Shown here piece by piece: positions 17,510 through 27,686 of a stretch of DNA of 35,000 nt. Source of the stretch: Symbiodinium natans (Eukaryota > Sar > Dinophyceae > Suessiales > Symbiodiniaceae); the NCBI GenBank assembly GCA_905221605.1, contig CAJNDS010002653.1, positions 129,840 through 164,839 of the forward strand. The letters are read 5' to 3'. The notes beneath the pieces are model-generated. The model was not told the DNA's origin. It saw nothing but the letters and a program-made list of their open reading frames with translations, and did no database searches. Numbering within the stretch: position 1 is the first letter of the stretch; every line of letters begins with the position of its first letter. Made by a program: the position numbers and the translations under genes.

Positions 17510-19490
17510 GGGAGGTTGACTGTTGAGTTAAAGGGGTTTCGGATTGCGGGTGTACTGGTAACGACTAAGCTTGTAAGGCTTGGGATGCTCAAGGTCGTGT
17601 GGGCTTTTCCTACGATCTTGTGAAGGGCTCGTTGAGGGTTGTAGGTTTTAGAGGTCTTTGGGTTTCAGGATTTAGGGTTTAGGGTTCAGGGTTTGAAGGC
17701 CGGGCTTGTCTTTCTTTTTCCTGAGAAAGGAATGCCCTGTGTCTCTTCCGCCTACAGCTTAGGAAGCCTTTGGGGAGTTGAGGCTTGCAAGGTTGGGCTA
17801 CCTAATGTGTTTGCCGCCAGGTACGCGCAGTTGCCGAAGCTGTGAACGTCCGACGCTTCAAGGCTCAGGGGGTTGAGGTAGGCCCTTTGTACATGTGTGC
17901 ACTGAATTCGACTTCAAAGCTTCGGGTGTAGGGTTTAGGGCCTAGGTGTAACCGACCACGTGGATCTTTCTCTTCGGCCGAGGCCGTCGCCCTGCTTTGC
18001 CGGAGGCGCGGGCTTCGACCACATGTCGATGCCGCAATCTGCCAGAGCCTGTCAAACTTCGCGGCTTGTGCCAGGAGACCCTAAACCCTAAACCAAAAAC
18101 CCTAAACTAACCCCCAGTAAGCCCAAAGCCCTGACACCAGCCACAAGCTCAAAGGAGGCGCCGCGCAGAGTCTGGCCCAAGGGGCCCCGAGGAGTGCGAT
18201 GTCTTTCGTGTTTTGTTCAATTTTCTTTGTTTTTGTTAATTTTTTTTGAGGGGGCGGGTAGGGTTTGGGGTTTGGGGTTTAGGGTTTAGCGAAAATCAAA
18301 CCCACGGTTCCTTCTTGCAAGTGCGGGTTGGAAAATCCATGCTGTTTATCTATGCTCATTATAAATAGGCCACTAACACCACACCATGAAGCTGCACCAC
18401 TACTATCTCCACCAAACAATCCTTGCACTGCCATGTCCTTCACATGATAGCGAAGGTCCCTTTATTGTGTTGGCATCCATTTGCTTTGCAAAGTATGGAT
18501 ACGCACAATGTTTTGCGGGCATCTTCGCCCCCTAAACCCTGAAACCTAAACCACCTAAACCACACACTTTAAACCCTACACCATCAGGCCAGAGAGCAAA
18601 AAGGTCACAGCAAGGCCAACGAGCAGTAGTAGAAGGTCCGGGAGTAGTACTTCTCTATTCCCTGCTCGCCCTAGGCATGACCCTAAGCCCTAAACCCTAA
18701 ACCCTGTTTGGGGACTCCAGGGTCTGAAGGATCAAGTGAAACAAGGGTGCATAGCAAACCCTCAAACCTAAACCCCTGATTTCATGCTTCTACAAAACTT
18801 CGGGCAGCAGAAAAGCTTAAGGTTCAACGTGAGGGTTTGAGGCCCCAGGCCTTAAGGTCATAACCCGTAACTCTAGAGTTCTGTTGGGGGGGGGGGGGCT
18901 ACCTCACTAAACGCACTCAAGATGGAGAAGCAGATGCCCCACGCTACCAAGCTTCAGGGTTTCGGGCTTTAGGGTCCAAACCCGGAATCCAATCTTGGGC
19001 AGGGTTCAACCTAAACTAGACCGTCAGCCCTACCGCACCCCCCCTCAAACCTGGACCCTATACCCAAAGATCTGATCCTGGCCCGTGAAACCTGTTCCTC
19101 GGGTTGAGCCTGCCTCAAGCGCGAGGCGCGTCCCCAAACTCAACCTAACACTCCCTCCTCCCCAGCCAAAACGCCCTAGACCTCGAACCCAACAGTCCTA
19201 CTAAGTTTTGGACTCCCCCCGTTTAAGTTTGAACCCGAAACCCTTTTTAACCGTGGGCCCCAAACCCTCAACCCTAACTGAAACACGCGATTCGTCCCAG
19301 GCACCTCGGCCCCGAGCCCGCACGAGGACGAAGCCCCAGCTACGGCTGCGGAGCTCCCAGGGGTGGTTTCGGATCCCATGCAAAAACCCTAAACCCTAAA
19401 CCCTAAACCCTACATCCCAAACCCTAAACCCTAAACCTTAAACCCTATGTTGGACGGCTTGGGCGTGGGCAAACCAACCCTTTGGCGCGT
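17510..19490. repeat. Non-coding stretch with many telomere-like clusters
   Basis: TTTAGGG- or CCCTAAA-type words lie at about 17665-17695, 17925-17945, 18076-18110, 18258-18290, 18530-18580, 18688-18706 and 19259-19275, with the best tandem run at 19385-19447. Orientation switches between clusters. There is a poly-G run at 18885-18898. I see no gene; the short ORFs are built on the repeats. Confidence 0.7.
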
Positions 19491-19494
19491 ATCA

Positions 19495-19705
19495 TATGTA
19501 AAAGATATAGTTTACAATATGCAATATGATATATCATATAATACAATATATATCTATATATCACATATAATACATAGCATCTAGTATGCAGTATCTACTA
19601 TATAGTATATCGTATGTCGTATATAGATTTTGTAGGTTATAGTATATATATATATATATCTAATCATATATTACATATTGCATATTTATATACATATGTT
19701 ACATA
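19495..19705. repeat. AT-rich TATATA/ATATCA tract
   Basis: About 200 bases of A/T with degenerate ATATCATATAATACA words and a pure (TA)n core at about 19640-19660. No co-located gene. It separates telomere-like words from the poly-C minisatellite. Confidence 0.8.
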
Positions 19706-19724
19706 TTGCATCTTGCGTGCCGGA

Positions 19725-20035
19725 ACCCCCCCCCCCCTTCCCAGCCAAGTCCTCCGATACGCGTTTCCCCCCCCCCCCCCTCTCCAATAGATACGCTAAC
19801 CCCCCCCTCCCGGAAAGCACGCCGCTAAGCCGATACGCCGCTTCCCCCTCCTCCCCCGGAAATTGTACGCCGTTCGCCCCCCCCCGCCCCCCAAAGCCTC
19901 TGGGAAATATGCCCATGCGCCGATAAGCCGTTCTCCTCCCCCCCCCTGCCTTCCCCTCGAAATACACCAATACGACGAGTCCCCCCCCCCCCCCCCCGAA
20001 ATACGCCGATACGCGACCCCTGCGGGGGCTTCCAT
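19725..20035. repeat. Poly-C minisatellite with CGATACGC spacers
   Basis: Seven to eight poly-C runs of 8-18 bases alternate with a short spacer close to GAAATACGCCGATACGCCGTT. The period is about 35-45 bases and the spacers have drifted. The resulting open frames are Gly/Arg (minus) or Pro (plus) artefacts. Confidence 0.8.
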
Positions 20036-20039
20036 CAGC

Positions 20040-20860
20040 AAGATTCCACGAGGAACAGGCGCAGGGAATACACAAGCACCCCTGACACCCGAAGCCGTCC
20101 AAAGCGCAAGCCCGGACGGCCTCGTGTTCACGTGACATCCTGCCGACGGAACCCTGCAGACCCCCCTCCACCCTGCCCCCTAGCCCTGGACCCTACACCC
20201 CGCACCGTCCGCCCGGCTGTGCTTCCCCTGTTGGGGGTCGGCGGCACTGGCGGTAGCCATTAAATCGGGCAGCGCGAGGTCCCCAAAGGACCGAGCAAAT
20301 GCGGACCTTTTAGCCCGGGTCGTCCCGGGAATAGCCTTGCTGGCCTCTGGCCTTCTGCGAAGCAGAATTAGGCCGGACGCCAGTGCCGCCGACCCCCGCG
20401 TGCCGCCGGTGAACGGTTTTTTTTTCGTGGTTTTTTGCGTCGCCACGGAGGCCCCCAGAGGGCGCGCATCATGAGCATCAGCGGGTCCAGCCCGGGACCC
20501 AGGCGCGCATCAGGAGTATCAGCGGCTCCCGGGGCGGGACCCCGGGGGCGCATCAGGAGCATGACGCCCCCCAAAGGGCGGGCATAAGCGACGTGTCTAA
20601 GGTCGGGGCTAGGAAACAGGGAGTTTAGGGGCCTTATAAAGTGCTTAGAAACTTTAAGGGAATCTAGGAGCCTCAAACGCTTAGAGATTTGAAGGGAGTT
20701 TAGGGGCCTAAATGTTTGGAAACTTCAAGGGAGTTTAGGGGCCTCAAACTGCTCGCCCCGCGCTTCTGCCTGCGCTGCCCGCCCATGGGCGCAGCCCCTT
20801 AAAATAAAAAAGAATAATAAGATCAATTCGAACATCCAGGCGTCTGCACGGCACTTGGAA
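20040..20860. other. No gene recognised
   Basis: GC-rich sequence with a duplicated GCGCATCAGGAGxATxA phrase at about 20466-20555 and three copies of GGGAGTTTAGGGGCCT-like words at about 20615-20745. No conserved coding segment. By the proposed model this is the 5' end of the giant C1A intron. Confidence 0.4.
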
Positions 20861-20866
20861 GCCCAC

Positions 20867-22140
20867 TCTGCAAGCAGGAATGGGTCTTGGCCTTGTAGGG
20901 CATCTCGCTTTCGGTGCGCAGACCCACGTGCATGGCCTCGCAAACACGAGCAGCGAAGTCTGACGGGTCACAACTGCTTCCCAAAACAGATCAGTACCTA
21001 CGTACCAAGTGTATAACCCAAAACAGCGTGCTCCTTACAAAAATGGAATCCCCAGATACACCCTGATGTGGGGGGAACCCTGTAAAATTCTCGAAGTGCA
21101 GCTCCAGGCCACGTAGCTCATGGCCAACTCCACCGTGGCCCCGGAGCAGCCGCCCGTACCACCGCAGCTCTTCGGATTCGGGACGCAGTCCACCAGCTCC
21201 TGGCAAAGGTTTTCAGGGCTTTGAAGGGCTTTGAGGGCTTTGAGGGTCTTGAGGGTCTTGAGGGTTTTACTGAGGGTTGTTGGGGATGTTGAGGGTTAAC
21301 AGGTTAACAGGGTTCAGGGTGAGCTGACGCTCGCGTCTGAAGGGTCCTGGGCTGAGAAGCTCCGCGGCCGCCCGCTGATCTCCGCATGCGCCGTGAGGAC
21401 CAGGGCACTGGTCACGGCCCAACAGGAACCGCAGCTGCCCTCAGAGCACAGCTCCAGAGGAGCACTCGGAGAGAGGCAGAGGGTTTAGGGTTTAGGGTTT
21501 AGGGTTTCGGGTTTAGGGTTTCGGGTTTAGGGTTTAGGGTTTAGGGTTTAGGGTTTAGGGTTTAGGGTAGCTGCATGTTTTGTCCCTAGAGGCGCCCCGA
21601 TGGCTCAATCGAAGCAAGCGTCTTGGCTCGCAACTTCGTGAAGGGCAGCGAGCGAGGTCCAGTTAAACTGCTCCGGCAGCGAGCGCACCTGGGCCACAGA
21701 AATGGTGCCCCCCCCCCGACGAAGGGCCAAAAACCCTCAAACCGCTGCTATCAGCCCTGAAGCATGAGAGAGCCGACTCTTAAGCCCCCCCCCCTTTTAC
21801 GCGCAGGTTCTCCGCGCCTGCACCAGGGAGCTGCCGGAACCGCCGGAGCCGCCGTCCTCGCGGGAGGCGCTGCCGCGCCAGCCGCGGAGCGCCTGCAGCT
21901 CCTCCTCGCGGAAGTCCTCGGCTCTCGGCTCGGCTCTCAGCTCGCTTCTTTCTCTCCTTTCTCTTTGCAAGAGAAAAGGGGAAGAACCTCCGCCGAAACC
22001 TTCCCCACGAAGCCTTCCCCCCCGAGAAAAATCGAGAACACACTCGCGAACCTCTCAGCAACCCTCCCGCGAAGCCGGGCCACTGCCAACGGCCCGAGGC
22101 CCGCGGTCCATCGCCGTGGAATGCTGTTCAGCACCCGCAC
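20867..22140 (-). CDS. Papain-family (C1A, cathepsin B-like propeptide) protease, N-terminal half, six exons
   Basis: Exons: 22140-22087 (VRVLNSIPRRWTAGLGPL, a cathepsin B-type propeptide), 21916-21818 (DFREEELQALRGWRG...), 21688-21623 (VRSLPEQFNWTSLAALHEVA..., ending in the oxyanion-hole Gln), 21439-21347 (GSCGSCWAVTSALVLTAHAE...), 21199-21113 (ELVDCVPN..., then GGTGGCSGATVELAMSY) and 20936-20867 (AMHVGLRTESEMPYKAKTHS...). The catalytic Cys is in CGSCW (21424-21422). LPxxFxW, QxxxCGSCW, SAQELVDC, GGC and E-S-E-M-P-Y are in canonical order and spacing. Junction phases are all 0, then 1 at the last donor. Donors are GC, GC, GA, GA, GT and GT. The signal peptide and start exon upstream of 22140 were not found. 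His and Asn are missing here but present at 10367-11330. Confidence 0.88.
21481..21568. repeat. Interstitial (TTTAGGG)n array inside a C1A intron
   Basis: About twelve tandem TTTAGGG units with two TTTCGGG variants. It lies wholly within the 183-nt intron between the LPEQFNW and CGSCW exons, so the gene's minus-strand transcript would carry (CCCUAAA)n. Confidence 0.92.
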
Positions 22141-22149
22141 CTCACGCTG

Positions 22150-23600
22150 AAGCACCCCCACTCATCTTGGATCTCTTCTTCGGGTGCGTGCCTTGTAATT
22201 GGGAAGCCTTTGCCTGCCCCAGGAAAACCAAGTAACACCCAACAGGACCCGGCAAAGAAGGGAAATAACCCTAGGAAGGGATCATGCATCCATCTACCAA
22301 ATAGAACTTCTGCTGGGTAGCTGCCGATTTCGGTTCCCCATGCGATTACAATGGATTCTTGATTTAGGTCAGCCGTACAAAATCGGCTAACCGGGCATGC
22401 GATTCCAAGGGTGCGAACGTCCTAAAAACCATTGAGTATGATAAGATGGCAAGTGCACACGCGTGTCGTTTGATCTGATAATTGGGCTTTTGGGGGACTG
22501 TTCAAAAGACCCGGGTGAAGAAAACCGCCCACAATGCACCTTTCCAGCTCCAGCAATACGACTCATGAAAAGGCGAGCGTTATCCAGACCAGGCGTCAAC
22601 AGGGTCTCAAGGTGTGACAGGGAGATTCCGCTGAGCTAGAAAGGGTCTTTTCATGATGTAAACAAACAAGCACGCCCCATGGCAGGCCCCTCTGTATGCA
22701 AAACCGTTGGACTCTAAAATACATACTCGTTTTAATAGGATGTATATAATCTAGCTTAAGTGATTTGGTGATCATCGCTCAGGGTTAGCCGTTGTAATCA
22801 AGTCTTCAAAGCTTCCATCAAGGTCAACAAATTAAGGCATTTCAATGATCGAGTTTTAACGCTACCTGAGTTTCCCCATGTCGCTAGTTCACATAATTGA
22901 GCTTCTCACATGAATGCGCATAACAGGCGCGCGAGCGCGGAGGGGTGTGTGTGTGTGTGTAAATACATGGTTAAAGATTCATGAACCTACCCCTGTTTTT
23001 GAAACGTTGGTTCCCGTCACGTGAAGAATGTAAATAGTTGCAACTTGAAGTCAGATGTGGTTATTTCGTGCAGGAAGGGTCTCGCCGGGAATGGGCAAGA
23101 AATAACATTTACATGCCCGGGAATGTAGGAAGAGAGAATGAAGGACAGTTACTGGTGGCAGTTAACCCAAGAGCCCGACTCGATACTGAAAGATTGAAAA
23201 CAATCAGGATCGCAGTTTGCAGGATCTGAAGCTCAGACTGAAAGGTGGAGTTGCATAAACTCGGGCTCAGGATGCAGGATCCAAAGTCCAAGGATGAAAC
23301 TCGATCGATTGTTCGATTCTTCAAGATCCAAGATTCCCTCCCTCTGCAAGTTCGGTGAGACACACCCGGACTCGGATGGATGCTCATGATGCTTGCAGGG
23401 GGGTGGACCCAAGCGGAACATACGCTTGTTTCCACGTGCGACTCTGCCAGCGAAGTGGAGCAGACACGGAGTTTGGCTCGAGGGTGTTTTGTCTTTTTTC
23501 GGGGGAGAAGGGGACTATATATATATATATAGTCATTCATTTATTTTCTTATATTTATATTTATATGTATATTTATATTCTTTTTTTTTGTAGACACGTA
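22150..23600. other. Gene-free stretch between the C1A and coiled-coil genes
   Basis: Average-composition sequence with a (GT)7 run at 22946-22960 and an AT/TATATT tract at 23514-23585. The ORFs on the minus strand (for example 23109-23540) lack splice support or family resemblance. The 5' exons of the C1A gene and the 3' end of the coiled-coil gene should lie here, but I could not locate them. Confidence 0.4.
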
Positions 23601-23601
23601 C

Positions 23602-25794
23602 GCATATCCGCTTGTTCTTCGGCTTTTGTTTGCGGCCTCGGGACCTCTTCCGCACGAGCCTCGAAGATCTCTCGGCGCTCCTCGAACTCTCGGGAGCCGG
23701 GTTCGTAGCCTCGGATGGCGCACACCGAGAAAGCGAAGCGGCAACGCTCCCGCCCGGGCCGAAATCTAGCAGAGGAAGCGCAGGCAGAAGAACAAAAACA
23801 AAGACAAAAAGACAACAAAACACAAAAACACAAAAACATCAGCTGGGAGTGATGTCGACCCCAAGGCACTTCGCCCGAACCGCTGGACGAAGGCCTGGAA
23901 GTCCTCGAGACGCGCAGATGCGAGTGCTGTCAGCAGCGGCCAGCGCCAGGTGCTCAGAGGCATCTCCTCAACGTTGAGGCGCCTCCCCCATACGTAAGAA
24001 AGCACTTTCGATTTTTTTTGATCTTAAAAAAGGAGCTGCGGAGCTTGAAGTCGCTAGAGAGAGTGGTCTTTGTTGATTCCTTTTTGTATATACACATTGC
24101 TACACAAGGAGGCAACCAGCAGGGATCCAGCCTCGTCAAGCTTTGCCACTGCCTGCTGAAGCTGGACTTGCAGCTTTTCCTTCACCAAGGTCCACTCGCG
24201 TGGGGGAATGATGGCAAGGCTTGCTGGTCATCAGCTCAGGGAAAGTTCGGCCGACTCAGTGGTCAACCTGGTTAGGTCTTCATCGGCGTCTACCGTCCTC
24301 CGCGGTGGTGATGCCAGCGGACATCGTGGCCAGATGACGCTCTGCCTCGGCTTGGCATACCCTCCCTCCCCTGTATGTTTCTACTGAGCCAAGGAATGCG
24401 CAGCCATTCATTGCGCCCCGCGCCTCTGATGATAGGGCCGCTGTTGCACTCTCGCTCGCGGCTCCGACCTCATGACAGCTGCAGGAAGAGCTTGTGCAGA
24501 CATGCAGAAAGAGAGCACACCCAAACAAAAACAGTACAAAAGACGCCGGCAGTATGCTCGACGCGCGAGCGCGGCTGGGCAACAAGTTCCACCCGAGTCT
24601 TGACGAGTTTGCACGAGCAGGTCAGCTCCAACCTTTCCCTGAGGAGCGTGGAAGTGATGCAAAACGATGAGATCGCGCCACTCGGAGGCATCACAGCAGG
24701 GCACCGTGCGGCAGCTGGCTATGAACCCGAAACCCTAACCCTAAACCCTATACCCTAAACCCTAAACCCTATACCCTATTCATGATCAAAGGCTGAGAGC
24801 AGCAGGCCCGAGATCCCGGCAGCAGACGAAGTCGACTGAAGAGCGGAAGCCTGCTGAGAAGCGTTTTTATCGTCACCCGAGCGGGCGCTAAACTCTGTAG
24901 CGCTTTACGGGGTGTAGCTTCTTCAGCTTTCAGGACTTGCGGAAATCTCTTCTGCTCTATTCTAATCTACCCTGTTCTATTCGTTTTACTGTATAACCAT
25001 ATACACGTTTTATGTGAAGTCCTCACTTCACCCGCCTGTTCGGCCAAGGCCTCTGCCATGCCTTGCACCTCACAGGCAACTCTTCATTTTGTGAGATTCA
25101 TGATGTGACTGTGGCTTCCGTCTCTGAGTCGGTGTCAGTGACCTAGCCTAGCTGAGATACACAAGAGCCGCCGGTTCAAACTCACGCTGCTACTAGTTTC
25201 GTGACACGATTAACACATGCCCTGCATTTCCAGGTTCCGAGAGCTTCCGCAGCACCATGTCCAGTTCACTGGCGCCATCTGGCGAATCTCTACCCGAAGT
25301 TCCCGGAGGGGCACGCGGTGCCCAAAATGTGCCAAGCTCCTGGCTGAAGCCACATGTTGCTCCGCGAGCGTGGCCTTCTCATGCACCGCCTCGGCCTGAA
25401 GCGGACCGGTAAAACAGCGACTGACGCCTCTGCAAGAAAGAAGACAGGCCAGGGTGCCAGCGTTCGTTTGCACAGCCGTCAGAGCACTACGCGCTGTGGA
25501 GGCATGCGTTTCAGCCGCCTCAGCCTCATTGCACTCATGGCGGAACACCACGTGAAATCAAGTGAAACTCACTGAAGCCTCCCTTCTGCCATGGAACCGT
25601 TCGCGACGCAGCATCGGCCGACTTCTGAGCATCACGAGCATGGTTCTCTGCAGCTGCAACCTCGCATCTCTGAAAACATCGAAATACGAGTAGACATCGC
25701 GCAGTCGCTGTGCCCTTGCAAGCCAGGAAACCGCTGTGGCTGCTGATTCGACAGCACCCTGGGCTGTGCGCGCATGGCTTTCCGCAGACGTAGC
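23602..25794 (-). CDS. Coiled-coil protein assembled from ~63-nt exons (partial gene)
   Basis: At least nine minus-strand exons: 25794-25714, 25660-25598, 25524-25474, 25395-25333, 24468-24405, 24350-24294, 24179-24117, 23966-23870 and 23709-23602. The first seven are alanine/glutamate-rich. Three are exactly 63 nt (21 residues, three heptads). Several share A-E-x-H-x-A: AESHARTAQGAV, AENHARDAQKSA, AETHASTARSAL, AEQHVASARSL, AERHLATMSAG. The last two are different: EMPLSTWRWPLLTALASARL... and YEPGSREFEERREIFEAR.... Phases agree between most neighbours. They fail at 25333 to 24468 unless an exon near 25230-25290 (ELDMVLRKL) is included, and 24294 to 24179 needs a GA donor instead of GT. Donors are GC, GT, GT, GC, GC, GT/GA, GT, GT, GT. 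A structural or cytoskeletal role is only a guess; no family recognised. Confidence 0.6.
24117..24179 (-). CDS. 63-nt coiled-coil exon, EKLQVQLQQAVAKLDEAGSLL type
   Basis: 21 codons, phase 0 on both sides, acceptor GTGAAG|G, donor CTG|GTTGCC. The residues fall into three clean heptads with Leu/Val at a and d positions. It is listed on its own as the clearest module of the array. Confidence 0.55.
24727..24782. repeat. Interstitial CCCTAAA repeat with CCCTATA variants
   Basis: Seven to eight units, CCCTAAA and CCCTATA mixed. It lies between coding-like exons at 25333 and 24468 on the minus strand, and so probably in an intron. Confidence 0.85.
25714..25794 (-). CDS. 27-codon coiled-coil exon with AESHARTAQGAVESAA
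   Basis: Phase 0 at both ends, acceptor GCCGAAG|G, GC donor AAGG|GCACAG. It aligns without gaps to the exon at 25660-25598 over A-E-x-H-A-R-x-A-Q-x-x-x-x-A-A. This suggests descent by tandem exon duplication. Confidence 0.5.
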
Positions 25795-26192
25795 CTTCGG
25801 CACGACACGCACTTGCATCCCTTGTTGCTACAGCACGCGCAGTCACCTCACAAAGAAAAAGGGTCTGGCGTTCGACGCAACTGTTGCAGCCACCTGTTGA
25901 GCTTGCAGGACCTTAAAATCCATGAATGTCGAATGTTGACAACAGATGCCGGAATGGACGTAGCAGCTCTGCATGAACACGTAAGGCGACAGACAGGACG
26001 GTCTGGAGAATTTACACGCTTTGTCCACCCAACGTGGCGAATCCGAAGCAACAACGACCGATTTGTGCAACAACGCTGCAGAAAAGTAGTTCTTGCATGT
26101 GGCGTTCACGGTATGACACACCATGACACACGAGCCCCTGGCAGCTTCCCGCATCTCGCCTGCAAAAGGATGCCAAGTACTCGCGAATCCTA

Positions 26193-26272
26193 GGGGTATT
26201 CCCAAAATCGGGGTACCCGTTTTATTCTCCAGGACCCCCAAAAAGGGTACCCCTATTTTCGGAAAGCCCCAT
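26193..26272. mobile_element. Hairpin element with GGGTACCC arms
   Basis: The left arm 26193-26224 and right arm 26240-26272 are inverted repeats. TTCCCAAAATCGGGGTACCC pairs with the reverse complement of GGGTACCCCTATTTTCGGAA, with a 15-base loop. Each arm itself contains the palindrome GGGTACCC. There is no coding capacity. Degenerate relatives lie near 1728-1805 and 7110-7180, so it is a dispersed MITE-like family. Confidence 0.6.
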
Positions 26273-26312
26273 CTCGTTCCCAAGCTTCCTTTGGCGCTTT
26301 GGGGGGCCTTGC

Positions 26313-26346
26313 CTGCAAGGCTGTCTGCCTGTGCAGCATGCTGCGC
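26313..26346 (-). CDS. Very short candidate coiled-coil exon (AQHAAQADSLA)
   Basis: A 34-nt exon, acceptor GCTCAG|G and GC donor GCAG|GCAAGG. It resembles the A-E-x-H modules downstream (A-Q-H-A-A-Q-A-D-S-L-A). It is too short to be sure of without RNA. Confidence 0.3.
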
Positions 26347-26658
26347 CTGAGCTGCGCGCAAGTCAGCAAACCAGCTTCGGATCGGTCACAACTAGCACGC
26401 AACGTGCTGCCACGCGATGTCCCCAGAAGAAGGAAGAAGGACATCAGAGAATCAGAGAAAGCTCTGGGTCCGCAAGCAGCGAGCTGCTGCGCTGCGATGG
26501 CTTCCGCAGGGCTCGGCCTCGACGTGGGCTTCGAATGGTCCCGACACTCTCAGACCCCGCTCTAAGGAGTGTGGCTTCTCTGTGACTAAGTCCTTCTTCA
26601 TGCTTTAAATCTTGCGCCCAACTCTGACATGATGTGTGAGGCGCGCTATTCTTGGGAC

Positions 26659-26799
26659 CGATGCTGTTGCTGAACACGCGCATCCACAACGTCCACCTGT
26701 TTCTGCACCGCCTGTGCCAGCACGATGAGGTTGTGCGACGCACCGCAGTGAGCAGTGAAACGGCGCCTTGCCTGCAGAAGTTGTTCCAGCTTGGCACAC
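26659..26799 (-). CDS. Candidate helical exon CAKLEQLLQARRRF...
   Basis: A 141-nt exon, acceptor TTCAAG|G and donor CATCG|GTCCC, phase 1 in and 2 out. It encodes CAKLEQLLQARRRFTAHCGA and, further on, VLAQAVQKQVDVVDARVQQQ. It is amphipathic and coiled-coil-like, and probably belongs to the same gene as the modules to its left on the + map. No family recognised. Confidence 0.45.
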
Positions 26800-27250
26800 C
26801 TTGAATCCTCCCGGCTCTTGCGAGACAGGGCTACAAAGAGGAAGCGTTCGAAGGAAGACTTGTTCCCCACTGGCTCTACGCCTCTGCATGAACAAGGTTC
26901 GACACGCCTTGAAGATGCTATGCATGCAACAGAGCAGACTCATGCCGCAAAACGCAGGTGAAGAGCTCCCAAACGCAGGTGAAGAGCTCCCTGCTTGAAG
27001 GGGGGGAAGGCAGGCACCCCATCCACGTCTCCTGTGATCTCTCCAGGTTCTCCACGTGCTTTGTCAACCTGCCCCCGTCAGTGTTCTGGCCCGCCATGTA
27101 ATCCCGTTCTTTCGGATGGCCAGACTTCTTTGCGTGCCAAGACGCTGCTCACAAAGCGTTTCGGCCCGTTGCTTCGAGGCGGCGCACTCCTCTGCGAAAA
27201 GAAAGACTCACGGCGCCCGGGTGAGCAGTTCTCTCACGGATTGCGCTTGC

Positions 27251-27572
27251 AGAAGGAGAGAAAGAGAGAACAAGAGAGAAAGAGAGAAAGAGAGAAGGGG
27301 AGAAAGAGAGAAAGAGAGAAAGAGAGAAAGAGAGAAAGAGAGAAAGAGAGAAAGAGAGAAAGAGAGAAAGAGAGAAAGAGAGAAAGAGAGAAAGAGAGAA
27401 AGAGGGAAAGAGAGAAAGAGAAGAGAGAAGGAGAGAAGGGGAGAAAGAGAGAAGGGGAGAAAGAGAGAAGGGGAGAAAGAGAGAAGGGGAGAGAGGGAGG
27501 GGGGGAGAGAGGGAGGGGGAGGGAGAGAGAAAAAAACATCGAGAGAGAGAGAGAGAGAGAGCTGAGAGCGAG
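27251..27572. repeat. Homopurine (GAGAAA)n tract
   Basis: More than 300 bases that are almost purely A and G, built from GAGAAAGA, then GAGAAGGGG, GGGAGGGGGGGAGAG and finally (GA)n. The complementary strand is all pyrimidine. It sits between candidate exons at 27687 and 26799 and so is probably intronic. The long Lys/Arg/Glu and Ser/Leu/Phe ORFs across it are artefacts. Confidence 0.92.
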
Positions 27573-27686
27573 AGCTCCTCTGAGGCCTTTCTGGTGCACT
27601 CCGCGCACTCCTGTGCCTCCGTGCCCCCCACAATTTTTTCTTTTTTGGAGCAGTTGGTGTCTCAAAGCCAAAGTCGTCTTGGGCAC

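Noticed and set aside
19686-20171. 161-codon minus ORF rich in glycine
   Set aside because: Encoded by poly-C minisatellite units.
25843-26361. 172-codon minus ORF spanning the hairpin element
   Set aside because: Its middle is the translated inverted-repeat element; only small flanking pieces look like exons.
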